Source: Gammaproteobacteria bacterium
Lineage (GTDB): Bacteria > Pseudomonadota > Gammaproteobacteria > Competibacterales > Competibacteraceae
NCBI GenBank assembly: GCA_024234995.1
Contig: JACKNF010000013.1
Coordinates: 21,594 to 85,593 of the forward strand
DNA: 64,000 bases
Direction of reading: 5' to 3'
Under the pieces are notes generated by a model, which was not told the DNA's origin, did not search any database, and worked only from the letters and a program-made list of their open reading frames with translations. Made by a program: the position numbers and the translations under genes. The number at the start of each line of letters is the position of its first letter. Positions within the stretch are counted from its first letter, which is position 1. Below, piece by piece: positions 36,515 to 45,349 of this stretch.

Positions 36515-37980
36515 CCGGGCAAAGCGTCCGGTTGCTGGCCGCCGCTGTCCGGCCCCGGGTGATCCTGAAATATCTCGGCGTCTTGCTGCTGTCGACCGTG
36601 GCGATAGCTGCCGTACCGGCGCTGGCCGCCTTTTTCTATGATGACTCCAAAAGCGCACTGCGCTTTGCCGCCATGGCAGCGATGCTATTCATCGTTGGGC
36701 GCGGTTTAGCGCGCATTCATGCCCCTCCCCGCATTCAATTGAATGAGGCGTTAGCAATCACCGCATTGGCATTCCTGGCCGCTGCACTGGCGATGATCTG
36801 GCCCTTGATGGCCGAAGGCTTGAGCTTCATCGATGCCTTGTTCGAAGCGGTCTCTGCGGTTACCACCACGGGCTTATCCACCTTGGCAACTGTCGAGGAT
36901 CGCAGTCAGGCCTTTCTATTCGCCCGCGCCTGGCTGCAATGGTATGGGGGATTGGCGATCACCGTGCTGGCGCTGGCTTTTATTCTGACGCCGGGCGCAG
37001 CAACCCGGCGGCTGGCTGGTTCTGAAGCAGATGCTGCCGAGCTGGTGATGGGCACCCGCTGGCGGGCCCGGCATGTCCTGGCCGTATATGTGGTGCTGAC
37101 TATTGGGGGTATAGTGCTGCTATGGATCGCCGGCGCCCGAGGATTTGATGCGGTGATTCATACCTTGACAGCAATCTCCACCGGAGGCTTTGCCGGCTAT
37201 GACCGGCTCGATCACCTCGGCGCCTGGCCAGTATTAACCGGATTGATGGTCATCATGCTGTCCGGCGCAATTTCTTTCTCGTTACAATTCCGCTCTTGGG
37301 TCAAAGGATTGCGTGTGCTTCGCACCGATCCGGAATTACATGCTTTACTACTCGCCGGCCTGATCACTTTTCTCGCATTGGCGGCCTGTTTCGCGTTTAG
37401 CAAGGGTGGCATTCCCGACAAGGATGGATGGGCCAACGCTGCTTTTCTTGCCGTCTCGGCGCAAACCACAACAGGCTTTGCCATGACACCGGTGGCTGAA
37501 CTACCCGATGCCGTGCAACTGGTGTTAATAGTGAGTATGAGCATCGGTGGCGATATGGGTTCGACTGCTGGCGGCGTCAAGATTTTGCGGCTATTGATTT
37601 TACTCCGGCTGGTGCAACTGCTGCTGGCGCGAGTCATGGTACCGCGCCATGCCGTTCTGGATCTTCAGATCGGAAACCGGCGGCTCGATGCCCGCGAGAT
37701 CGAGGCAGCAGTGGGTGTAGCCGCCGCATTTAGCCTAGCCGCGCTATTGTCCTGGCTGCCCTTTCTGCTGGCGGGCGTCAAACCGCTGGCGGCTTTATTC
37801 GAGGTGGCGTCAGCCCTTGCGACCTGCGGGTTGAGCGCCGGGGTAGCTGCACCCGGTTTAAGCCCTCTACTGAAGCTGGTTTTATGCCTAGATATGCTGA
37901 TGGGGCGATTGGAGATCATCGCCCTGCTCATTCTAGTTTATCCTCGCACCTGGTTCGGCAGGAGATCGGAACCGTTATGA
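36511..37980 (+). CDS. trkH: TrkH-family potassium transporter, membrane subunit
   Basis: 489 residues, polytopic. The four selectivity-filter loops of the Trk/Ktr family are visible, each with the conserved Gly: AVTTTGLSTL, ISTGGFAGY, AQTTTGFAMT and LATCGLSAG. It imports K+ across the inner membrane with an NAD-binding regulatory partner, here encoded by the next gene, which overlaps by 4 bases. Length is typical for TrkH. Confidence 0.92.
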   Translation: MTGQSVRLLAAAVRPRVILKYLGVLLLSTVAIAAVPALAAFFYDDSKSALRFAAMAAMLFIVGRGLARIHAPPRIQLNEALAITALAFLAAALAMIWPLMAEGLSFIDALFEAVSAVTTTGLSTLATVEDRSQAFLFARAWLQWYGGLAITVLALAFILTPGAATRRLAGSEADAAELVMGTRWRARHVLAVYVVLTIGGIVLLWIAGARGFDAVIHTLTAISTGGFAGYDRLDHLGAWPVLTGLMVIMLSGAISFSLQFRSWVKGLRVLRTDPELHALLLAGLITFLALAACFAFSKGGIPDKDGWANAAFLAVSAQTTTGFAMTPVAELPDAVQLVLIVSMSIGGDMGSTAGGVKILRLLILLRLVQLLLARVMVPRHAVLDLQIGNRRLDAREIEAAVGVAAAFSLAALLSWLPFLLAGVKPLAALFEVASALATCGLSAGVAAPGLSPLLKLVLCLDMLMGRLEIIALLILVYPRTWFGRRSEPL

Positions 37981-38660
37981 GAGTTGCATTTGTGGGAGCC
38001 GGCCCTATCACAGCCGGCGCTGCAAACATCCTGATTCGCCGGCGGGTGGATGTGGTCATTATTGAAAAAGATAAGGGACGCATCGATGCGCTGACGGAAA
38101 TTCTGGATTGCGGATTCATCCATGGCGATGGTTCAAAGCCGGCCATGTTGCGCGAGGCCGGTCCTCAACACACTGATGTGCTGTGCTGCCTGACTGACAA
38201 CGATCAATCCAATATTCTGGCCAGTCTGGTCGGGCGATCGCTGGGCTTTCGCCGGATCATCACGCAAATTGAAGATACCGAATTTGAGCATGTCTGCCTG
38301 GAATTGGGTCTGACCGATCTCATCATTCCACACCGGCAAGCAGCGCAAGCGCTGGCTGATTTAGCGTTTGGCACGCTGCCCGAAGATTTCGCCAATTTTT
38401 TCAAAAATGGCGCACGGCTATTTTCCTTCGCAGTCCGCGAGGAAGACGCCGGTACGGTTGAAGATCTACCCTTACCGAAGCATTGCATGGCGATTTGTAT
38501 CTACCGCTACGACAAGATGCTTCTGCCCACGAAGGCTTCTCAGCTCGAACTGGGCGATGAGGTCGTTTTGCTAGCGCATGAAGACAGTATGCGCGAACTA
38601 CGGGAGCGTTGGGCAGTTGCTCCAGCAGCAGCGGATTCTGGCGAAACAGCCGCTTCTTAA
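37977..38660 (+). CDS. trkA: TrkA-type potassium uptake regulatory protein (RCK)
   Basis: About 227 residues from the ATG at 37977, which overlaps the TrkH stop (ATGA). N-terminal Rossmann NAD-binding RCK_N domain (FVGAGPITAGAANIL, IIEKDKGRID, IHGDGSKPAMLREAG, CLTDNDQSNILAS) followed by an RCK_C domain (LPLPKHCMAICIYR, ELGDEVVLLAHED). It has one RCK pair, half the size of E. coli TrkA, like KtrA. It gates the TrkH channel in response to nucleotides. Confidence 0.9.
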   Translation: MRVAFVGAGPITAGAANILIRRRVDVVIIEKDKGRIDALTEILDCGFIHGDGSKPAMLREAGPQHTDVLCCLTDNDQSNILASLVGRSLGFRRIITQIEDTEFEHVCLELGLTDLIIPHRQAAQALADLAFGTLPEDFANFFKNGARLFSFAVREEDAGTVEDLPLPKHCMAICIYRYDKMLLPTKASQLELGDEVVLLAHEDSMRELRERWAVAPAAADSGETAAS

Positions 38661-38722
38661 AGTGACATCGCCCGGCCGCGCTTAGAGATTGCAGCCCTGG
38701 CCATCCGCATGGCGGGTTACCG

Positions 38723-39097
38723 TCAGTGCCGGATGTGAGCAGCGGCTTGCTCGCGGGTATAGAACTGCTCCTCGCGCACAAAGCCGGCCAGAACAGTGGG
38801 CTTGAGCGCGGTCACACGGCCAGCGGCATCGCGGGCGGCTACAACCGCCGGCGGCAAGCCCTCCAGCAAGTGCATGGGTGCAGGCCGCCCGTCGGCAAAG
38901 CATGCACGGTAGATCTGGTGCGTTATGGTGTCTAAAAAGGCTGGAGCGAATCCTAGCGCTTGGTTTTCCGCGCTAACCCCGCCGGTGCCCCGGAAGCAGC
39001 GGTTTTGCTGGCGCAGCGTCCGGGCGGTCAGGCAGTGAGCCGATCCTTGGGGGGATGGCCAGAAATCCGGGTCTCGATCCAAGCGATTCGTAAGCAT
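38723..39097 (-). CDS. Conserved hypothetical protein
   Basis: About 124 residues from the ATG at 39097, preceded by AGGAGA. Soluble, no membrane segment. Features: RTLRQQNRCFRGTGGVSAEN, LGFAPAFLDTITHQIYRACFADGRPAP and FYTREQAAAHIRH. The composition looks like a real protein but I recognise no domain. It is isolated on the minus strand, convergent with trkA. Confidence 0.7.
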   Translation of the reverse strand: MLTNRLDRDPDFWPSPQGSAHCLTARTLRQQNRCFRGTGGVSAENQALGFAPAFLDTITHQIYRACFADGRPAPMHLLEGLPPAVVAARDAAGRVTALKPTVLAGFVREEQFYTREQAAAHIRH

Positions 39098-39398
39098 GGC
39101 GTCGTCTCCTGAGCAGCGTGTCAACGTGAGGAATATCAAGCAATATAAATGCCATACTGAGAACCAATAACTGGTACATGATTATTTTTATTTATTATCA
39201 AACAGTTGAATGAAAAACAATCTATTGAAAAACCCGATTACCGGGCTAGATCGCGGAATATCGCGGTTAAAACCATCGTCTTTAGCGGACCAAGTTTGTC
39301 TGCTAACCGTACCGGAATGGGCAATCCGTCATGCTTCGCATTCGAACCGGCATTGCACGATGCCGATCGATGATTGAAAAAATTAAATACGCAATTCG
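39098..39398. other. Intergenic region, no gene seen
   Basis: A+T-rich spacer between two divergent genes. A short direct repeat (ATCGCGGAATATCGCGG) is present at about 39250. No clear promoter hexamers could be assigned, although promoters for both neighbours must lie here. Confidence 0.5.
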
Positions 39399-40643
39399 AT
39401 GTCTGTCCAACTTGCCATCGCTGTGACCCAGTTGATCAGCCGCCGCCGACCTACTCTAGTCTCATTAACGGGGATCGCTCTCGGGGTCGCGTTCTTTCTG
39501 GCTGTATCCTCTTTGATGCGCGGTTCCGAGCGCGATTTCATCAAGCGGCTCATTGATAACAGTCCACATATCACGGTCTCCGATGAGTACCGGCACGCTC
39601 AGAAACAGCCGGTCCGCGAACGGTGGCCTGAAGGTGCGATTGAAGTGCGACGGGTCAAACCATTGACGGAGGTACGTGGCATTCGCGGTCATGGCCAAAA
39701 ACTGGCCTTCATTGAATCGTTGCCAGGACTACGCGCTGCGCCCGTTTTAGTGGGATCTGTGGTGCTGACGTTTGCCGGACGCATCGAGGGCGTCACTCTG
39801 AACGGCATCATCCCGGAGAAAATGAAAGGCGTTTCCACCATCGAGGAAAAGCTGATACATGGATCCTTGGAGGCGCTGGCAACCAACCCGAACGGTATCG
39901 CCATCGGCGACGGCCTGGCTAAGAAATTCGGCCTGGAAATGGGCAGCGTGGTCAATGTGTCCTCGCCGGCGGGCGAGGTGCGTACACTAAAAGTGACCGG
40001 CATCTTCCATACCGGCAACGTTAATTATGATGATTCCCAAACCTTCGTGCTGCTGAAGCGGGCGCAAGGATTATTGGATCGAGCCAACCGGATCAACCGC
40101 CTTATTCTCCAGCTTGATGATCCCTACGCTGCTCGCGAGACCGCCGCCGTGATCGAACGGCGCATCGGTTATAAATCGCTATCCTGGCAAGAATCGGCTG
40201 AGGACCTGATGAGCGTGCTGCTGGTGCGTAATCTGATCATGTACAGTGTGGTGGCAGCGATCCTGGTCGTAGCATCGTTTGGCATTTACAACACCATTTC
40301 CACGATCGTCATGGAAAAGATTCAGGATATTGCCATCCTCAAGTCGATGGGCTTTCACGCCCGCGATATCCGGCGGATTTTTCTGGCCGAAGGACTGATT
40401 CTCGGGGCGCTTGGCAGCCTGATAGGCGTCACGCTCGGCATAGGGCTGATGTGGCTGCTGGCGCAAGTTGAGATCAAGCCGCCGGGCGCTACCGAAATCG
40501 TTCACCTGCCGATCTACTGGGGCTGGGAGCAGTATCTAATGGCAGCCGGTTTCGCACTGGCTTCGGCGGCCGGCGCTGCCTATTTGCCAGCGCGAAAGGC
40601 GGGGCAGGTACAGCCCGTGACAATTCTGCGGGGAATGGCGTGA
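39399..40643 (+). CDS. FtsX/LolC-type ABC transporter permease
   Basis: 414 residues. One N-terminal membrane helix (LVSLTGIALGVAFFLAVSS), a large periplasmic domain (about 45-270) and three C-terminal helices with the FtsX-family cytoplasmic loop IVMEKIQDIAILKSMGFHARDI. MacB/LolCE/DevC-type permeases couple ATP hydrolysis to lipoprotein sorting or export of lipids or peptides. It overlaps the next ATPase gene by 4 bases. No Shine-Dalgarno sequence is obvious at the ATG. Confidence 0.88.
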   Translation: MSVQLAIAVTQLISRRRPTLVSLTGIALGVAFFLAVSSLMRGSERDFIKRLIDNSPHITVSDEYRHAQKQPVRERWPEGAIEVRRVKPLTEVRGIRGHGQKLAFIESLPGLRAAPVLVGSVVLTFAGRIEGVTLNGIIPEKMKGVSTIEEKLIHGSLEALATNPNGIAIGDGLAKKFGLEMGSVVNVSSPAGEVRTLKVTGIFHTGNVNYDDSQTFVLLKRAQGLLDRANRINRLILQLDDPYAARETAAVIERRIGYKSLSWQESAEDLMSVLLVRNLIMYSVVAAILVVASFGIYNTISTIVMEKIQDIAILKSMGFHARDIRRIFLAEGLILGALGSLIGVTLGIGLMWLLAQVEIKPPGATEIVHLPIYWGWEQYLMAAGFALASAAGAAYLPARKAGQVQPVTILRGMA

Positions 40644-41326
40644 ATCCGGTATTGGCCGCCGAGCGGCTCGGACGGATTCTGCCAGGCGAGATGCCCGTGA
40701 CCCTGGTCCGCGATATCGATCTGGAGGTTGAACGGGGCGAGTTCCTGGTCATCATGGGGCCATCCGGTTCCGGCAAATCTTCGCTGCTGTATTTGCTTGG
40801 CCTGCTGGACACCCCAACCTCAGGCCGGGTGCTGCTGGATGGGCAGGACACCTCCGGCTACGGTGAAGACCAATTGGCGAACACCCGATTGCGCCGGTTG
40901 GGCTTTGTATTCCAGTTCCACTTTCTGCTGGCTGAATTTACCGTACTGGAGAACGTGCGGTTGCCGATGCGCCGCCTGGGCGCGCTCGATGAGGAAACAG
41001 CCCGGCATCGCGCTAAGGATCTGCTTGATCAATTCGGTTTGCGCGACCATGCGCACAAGCATCCTCACCAGCTCTCCGGCGGCCAGCGCCAGCGTGTCGC
41101 TATCGCCCGGGCGCTGGCTAATGATCCCATGATGATCCTGGCCGACGAACCGACGGGCAATCTGGACAGCCATGCTTCGGCCAATGTCCAGGAAATTTTG
41201 CACAACCTGACCCGGCAGATGGGTAAAACCGTGGTTGCCGTCACTCACGATCTGAATTTTGCGGGCGCGGCTGACCGGCGTATTGGCATCGTCGATGGTC
41301 AAATTGATCTTGATTGGCAAATGTAA
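40640..41326 (+). CDS. LolD/MacB-type ABC transporter ATPase
   Basis: 228 residues. Walker A GPSGSGKSS, Q-loop FVFQFHFLLAEFTVLEN, signature LSGGQRQRVAIARAL, Walker B MMILADEPTGNLDS and H-loop VVAVTHD are all intact. The start is a GTG overlapping the permease stop (GTGA). It powers the adjacent FtsX-type permease. Confidence 0.92.
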   Translation: MNPVLAAERLGRILPGEMPVTLVRDIDLEVERGEFLVIMGPSGSGKSSLLYLLGLLDTPTSGRVLLDGQDTSGYGEDQLANTRLRRLGFVFQFHFLLAEFTVLENVRLPMRRLGALDEETARHRAKDLLDQFGLRDHAHKHPHQLSGGQRQRVAIARALANDPMMILADEPTGNLDSHASANVQEILHNLTRQMGKTVVAVTHDLNFAGAADRRIGIVDGQIDLDWQM

Positions 41327-41421
41327 CAAACCATTACAATATCGGTTATATGAGGCGGCAGCAACCAGCGCCATGCAACGATAGAGCGGCTAGCCGTCAT
41401 CTGGACAGCGGATCGTCACTT

Positions 41422-41469
41422 CAGTCCCCTCGCCCTCAGCCCCTCTCCCGCAAGCGGGCGGTGGGACTG
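41422..41469. repeat. Palindromic intergenic repeat
   Basis: Outer arms CAGTCCC and GGGACTG enclose an inner CCCGC/GCGGG pair in a C-rich stretch followed by GAACGGTTAC. The same GAACGGTTAC end and a related C-rich/G-rich stretch occur at about 54,700-54,795, so this is probably a dispersed repeat family. Confidence 0.5.
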
Positions 41470-41485
41470 AACGGTTACAGCAGAT

Positions 41486-41794
41486 CTATTTGTCCCCGAG
41501 GGATGGCACGTCTACGGCGTGAACGACTGCAACAAGTTGAGCTTTAAAGAAGGCTTGAGTGTGCGGCAATTGTATATGGATCATAAAAGCCTCTTCGTTA
41601 GCGAAGTGTTCCAGTAGAACGAAGGAAGCTTCGTCGGAAATGGCTTGAAAGAAAGCAAACTCCACGCAACCTGGCTCCTCTCTTGTATCTGCCTCAAGGA
41701 TTTTCAAGGCATCACGCAACTCCTGCTCCTGCCCCGCCTTTGCCGTGATTCGTACAACCTTTTGAACCGGATGATGGCTAACCACCTCTACCAT
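41486..41794 (-). CDS. ABM-domain (antibiotic biosynthesis monooxygenase-like) protein
   Basis: About 102 residues from the ATG at 41794, with AGGAG just upstream. Typical small ferredoxin-like ABM domain: VVRITAKAGQEQELRDALKIL, EPGCVEFAFFQ, FVLLEHFANEEAFMIHIQ, and LPHTQAFFKAQL. The family includes quinol monooxygenases and haem-degrading enzymes; the specific reaction cannot be told. Length is typical. Confidence 0.88.
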   Translation of the reverse strand: MVEVVSHHPVQKVVRITAKAGQEQELRDALKILEADTREEPGCVEFAFFQAISDEASFVLLEHFANEEAFMIHIQLPHTQAFFKAQLVAVVHAVDVPSLGDK

Positions 41795-42130
41795 AACTGC
41801 TCCTTCGCTTGAGTGCCGTGATTGCGGTAACTTCTCGACACACCTGATATTGAAAGCAGGGCAATCCACACTATGCCGGGGATTGACAAAAGGATGAAGA
41901 CCGGCTGAGAGAAAGCCACTGATCGTGTGGAGGGAACCGGTGCTGCTCCGTTTCCTTGATGACCCCCGTCCGTACTTTGCCAGCCTGCCATGATAGTTAT
42001 AGCGCTTCTCAATGAATTGTTGCTGCCGGCAACAACCTCCCCTCCACTCTCTTTGGTAAAGAGGGAAACCGCATCAGCGGCACAGAGATTTGAAGCAACC
42101 GATAGCGATTCTACAACTTCAGAAGGATGG
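41795..42130. other. Intergenic region, no gene seen
   Basis: No supportable gene or RNA. It separates the ABM gene from the integron integrase remnant. Confidence 0.5.
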
Positions 42131-42878
42131 CTATATCGATAAATCCAGCGGACTTTTCGCTTCCTTGCGGGTAATGCTCCGCACCGTGCGGGTGTAAATC
42201 ATCGTGGTACGCACATCGCTATGCCCCAGCAATTCCTGGATGGTGCGAATATCGTAGTTCGCCTGCAACAAATGACTGGCGAAGCTGTGGCGAAAGGTAT
42301 GCGCGGAAGCCCGTTTGGGAATCCGGGTTCGCCGCACTGCTTCCTGAATCGCCTTCTGCACCTGCCGCTCATGCAAATGGTAGCGCCAATATTCCTGGGT
42401 ATCCGGCATGAGCGTCAGCGTCATGGCTGGGAACAACCATTGCCACGCCAGTTCCTTGGGCGCTCGTTTGCATTTCCCGGCCAGCGCCGACGGTAAAAAG
42501 GTTCCCGCGTAGCCGGCAGCCAAGTCCGCCTCATGGAACCGCGCGCCCTTACACAGTCAAAATCATCATGGCGAAATTCAAGTCTTGCACCCGCAGCTTT
42601 AAACGCTCGAAGAGTTGCAAACCGCACCCATACAATAAGCTCGCTACCAGCGCATAAGGCGCATCCAGCCAGGTGGCAATCCGGTCCACTTCTTCGCGGG
42701 ACAATACCACTGGGATGGAGGGCTTGCACTTGGCCCGCAGTTTGTTTTGAAAAGCAGGCAAACTCTGCCAATCCGTCGATGCAAAGCTATACTTGTTACA
42801 AAAGTCCAGGTAATAGCGCAGCCACTTATGATAGTGGAGATGCTGCCCGGTCAGAATGTTTTGCTGTGCCAACCTCAT
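42131..42878 (-). pseudogene. intI: Integron integrase (intI) remnant, deleted and frameshifted
   Basis: Two frames together read as an integron-type tyrosine recombinase. The first part (about 42549-42878) has YHKWLRYYLDFCNKY, PSIPVVLSREEVDRIATWL and LLYGCGLQLFERLKLRVQDL, then stops. The second part (about 42131-42545) has HEADLAAGYAGTFLPSAL, the IntI-specific WQWLFPA segment, HTFRHSFASHLL, RTIQELLGHSDVRTTMIYT, so the catalytic Arg/His box is present. Compared with a normal IntI of about 320-340 residues, roughly 100 residues are missing between the KLRAK and CKPSIP segments, and about 30 more plus the reading frame are lost between the two parts. It should be inactive. It points away from the attC array on the + strand, as in all integrons. 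Confidence 0.85.
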
Positions 42879-43060
42879 AGCACCGCATGAACTCCAGGGG
42901 GACAGCGAGCATATCGGGATTTCCAGGGCAATGGAATCTGCGATGAATGTTATACGAATAGAAAAGATTAAAAATATCAATTGATTATTTTAAATAATGA
43001 CAGTTATGGTAGATAGGCGGAAATCGTATAATCACTTGTTGCTGCGGGCGCTTGCGCCCG

Positions 43061-43194
43061 CGACAACGGGGCGGCGGATCGGCATCCACTGATTGCGCGG
43101 CGCGAAGGCCGCACAACCAGCGGATCAACCGGACATCGCCTGTCCAAAACTGCGTTTTGTCCGGGTTCACCGGTTATCCGCCGCCCCGTTAGAA
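43061..43194 (+). other. attC site 1
   Basis: Left end CGACAAC, right end GTTAGAA. The 15-base terminal arms AACGGGGCGGCGGAT and ATCCGCCGCCCCGTT are perfectly complementary. Internal sequence is almost the same as attC 2. A GCGGGCGC-TT-GCGCCCGC hairpin abuts the left end (43044-43061). It lies just upstream of the first cassette gene. Confidence 0.8.
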
Positions 43195-43208
43195 ATCAAT
43201 TCAAGATC

Positions 43209-43805
43209 ATGAAAGGATTTAACTACAAACACAACGACTTATTTCGTCGCGGTCCCCAAACTCGGCTAAACGCATGCATCGGTACAAATGGCGGTCCATA
43301 CGATTTCTCAGATTACTCAAGAGGATATTTCCAGTCAGCAAAGAATCAGCTAGATGCGATTATCAAAAACTCCGGTCTAGTAGATATCCTTATTTACCCT
43401 CTGTGCTATTCCTACAGACATGGAATTGAACTAGGTTTAAAACATTTAGCTCGTGAGCTTCCCTTAATATTCCAAGAAGGTGAGAAGATAAAACTCACTC
43501 ATAATCTAAATGACAATTGGAACAGCATTCGGCCCTACATTGTCAGACTCAGAAGATACTTGGATGAAAATAACGAGTCAGTACCATTCATCGATAAAGT
43601 TCTAAATGACTTTCTAGAATTTGATCCAAACGGAGAGGTCTTTCGATTTCCCGAAAACAGAAAAGGTGATCTGCATCTTCAGGAAGCAAGAATTATCAAT
43701 GTGGAGGTACTGGGCGCATATATGGAAAGACTAGCGGAGATCTTTAAGTATTGGTTTTATAAGTCCAGAGATCTATATGAGATACGAGATGAAATTGATT
43801 TCTAA
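43209..43805 (+). CDS. Cassette-encoded hypothetical protein
   Basis: 198 residues, first cassette ORF, starting about 20 bases after the recombination point of attC 1. A helical protein with YSYRHGIELGLKHLAREL and LTHNLNDNWNSIRPYI segments; an H-rich, all-alpha layout resembling HEPN-like proteins, but I cannot see a convincing RxxxxH catalytic motif. No membrane helix. It is A+T-richer than the flanking chromosome, as expected for a cassette. Function unknown. Confidence 0.75.
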   Translation: MKGFNYKHNDLFRRGPQTRLNACIGTNGGPYDFSDYSRGYFQSAKNQLDAIIKNSGLVDILIYPLCYSYRHGIELGLKHLARELPLIFQEGEKIKLTHNLNDNWNSIRPYIVRLRRYLDENNESVPFIDKVLNDFLEFDPNGEVFRFPENRKGDLHLQEARIINVEVLGAYMERLAEIFKYWFYKSRDLYEIRDEIDF

Positions 43806-43930
43806 CAATGCAATCAAGTCGTTCGCTGCACTCACTCGGACATTTGACCGCGCCGCGCCTTTGCTACCGCAAAGCCACGGCACCGTCAAATGCCGCTTAT
43901 TGCGGCGTTGCCGCAGGTGCGAAGCGCCCG

Positions 43931-44065
43931 CGGCAACGGGGCGGCGGATAGGCATCCACTGCTTGCGTGGCGCGAAGCGCCACACAACCAGCGGATCAAC
44001 CGGACATCGCCCATCCGAAACTTTGTTTTATCCGGACTCGCAGGTTATCCGCCGCCCCGTTAGGT
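43931..44065 (+). other. attC site 2
   Basis: Left end CGGCAAC, right end GTTAGGT (a perfect GTTRRRY). It has the same 15-base arms as attC 1 and a nearly identical interior (GCATCCACTG, CCAGCGGATCAACCGGACAT). A GTTGCCGC...GCGGCAAC pair overlaps the left end. Confidence 0.85.
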
Positions 44066-44223
44066 TTCAAAAGGAATCCGTGTAATAATCCAACTAAAAA
44101 TTCATCGTCCGCAATGCGCGATTTCAGCCAGTAACCGAAGTTCTCTTAATAGTGGTAGATTTGTAGCGGTTGGAGAAACTCCTTTATTTAAAGTTTCTTT
44201 GCGTTTGTCAAGATTGACAGCAA

Positions 44224-45327
44224 GTGTCTTTGTTTGACTCTACCAGTGAGATGCAGGTTATCAGTATGCAATACAAATTTACCGAATTATTTGATATACC
44301 AGCATTAACCAAGCTTTGCCAAAGTTTCACTGATATTAATGGAGTTGTTACTGCATTGCTTGATTTGGAAGGCAATGTTCACATTGCCACGGGATGGCAA
44401 GATATTTGTACAAAATTTCATCGAAAAAACCCTGCCACTGCTCATCGATGTACAGAAAGCGATACTTTCCTCGCTGGTCAATTAGAAAATGGTCTTGAAT
44501 ACAACGTTTATCGGTGTAAGAACGGTTTAGTTGACGTAGCTGTACCAGTTTTAGTGAATGGTGAGCACGTCGCTAATTTTTTTACCGGACAGTTTTTTTT
44601 CGAGCCGCCAGACGTTGAGTACTTTAAAGAACAAGCAGCTGAATTTGGTTTTGATCAGGATGAATATTTGGAGGCTTTGGATCGCGCTCCAGTATATTCT
44701 GAAGAAACCATAAAAATAAATTTGGCCTTCCTGGTGCAGCTCACCGAGATTATTGGTGAAATGGGAAAAGATAAAATAGAAAAGCTTCAAGCCAACGAAA
44801 AACTAAAAGCTTTAGCTTCAACCGATAGTCTTACTGGTATCTGCAATCGTTCCCATTTCATAGAAGAAACTAAAATTTATCTAAAGCTCGCGTCTAGAAA
44901 CCAAACTCAATTACAGCTGATGATGATAGACATTGATCATTTTAAGGTAATCAATGATACCCATGGTCATCATGCAGGAGATCTTGTGCTTAAAAAGTTT
45001 TCCGAGTATGTCCTGTCAATATTACGAGAAACTGATCTATTTGGGCGTATTGGCGGAGAAGAATTTAGCTTGGTTTTGCAGAATACTGATATTCAAGGTG
45101 GTGATTTTTTTGCTGAAAAGGTGAGAAAAGGCTTGGAGAACCTCGAGATCAATTATTTGGATCAAAATATTGATCTGAGAGTCAGTATTGGTATTGCTAG
45201 TTTTTCTATCAATGACACTTATCACACTCTTTCTCGAAAAGCTGATTTGGCGTTATATCGAGCAAAGGAGACGGGAAGAAACAAAGTATCTCGGCATTGC
45301 CCGGAGTTGCCGCAGGCTTCGGATTAA
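44224..45327 (+). CDS. PocR-GGDEF diguanylate cyclase in a cassette
   Basis: About 367 residues from a GTG at 44224; ATGs at 44251 and 44266 are alternatives. N-terminal PocR-type sensory domain (LTKLCQSFTDINGVVTALLD, CTKFHRKNPATAHRC, YRCKNGLVDVAVPVLVNGEH, FTGQFFFEPP) with conserved Cys residues, a short coiled coil, and a GGDEF domain with STDSLTGICNRSHF, DIDHFKVINDTHGH and an intact RIGGEEF. It should make c-di-GMP in response to a small ligand; PocR domains are linked to hydrocarbon-derived or organic ligands. It lies between attC 2 and a partial attC 3, so it is a mobile cassette gene. Confidence 0.88.
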   Translation: MSLFDSTSEMQVISMQYKFTELFDIPALTKLCQSFTDINGVVTALLDLEGNVHIATGWQDICTKFHRKNPATAHRCTESDTFLAGQLENGLEYNVYRCKNGLVDVAVPVLVNGEHVANFFTGQFFFEPPDVEYFKEQAAEFGFDQDEYLEALDRAPVYSEETIKINLAFLVQLTEIIGEMGKDKIEKLQANEKLKALASTDSLTGICNRSHFIEETKIYLKLASRNQTQLQLMMIDIDHFKVINDTHGHHAGDLVLKKFSEYVLSILRETDLFGRIGGEEFSLVLQNTDIQGGDFFAEKVRKGLENLEINYLDQNIDLRVSIGIASFSINDTYHTLSRKADLALYRAKETGRNKVSRHCPELPQASD

Positions 45328-45349
45328 CAGTGATTGGCCATACTGATAT

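Noticed and set aside
42221..42496. 91-residue + strand ORF over the integrase remnant
   Set aside because: The minus strand carries clear tyrosine-recombinase motifs in this span; the + strand ORF is its shadow.
44551..44790. 79-residue minus-strand ORF inside the PocR-GGDEF gene
   Set aside because: It runs opposite a well-supported domain and has no recognisable features.
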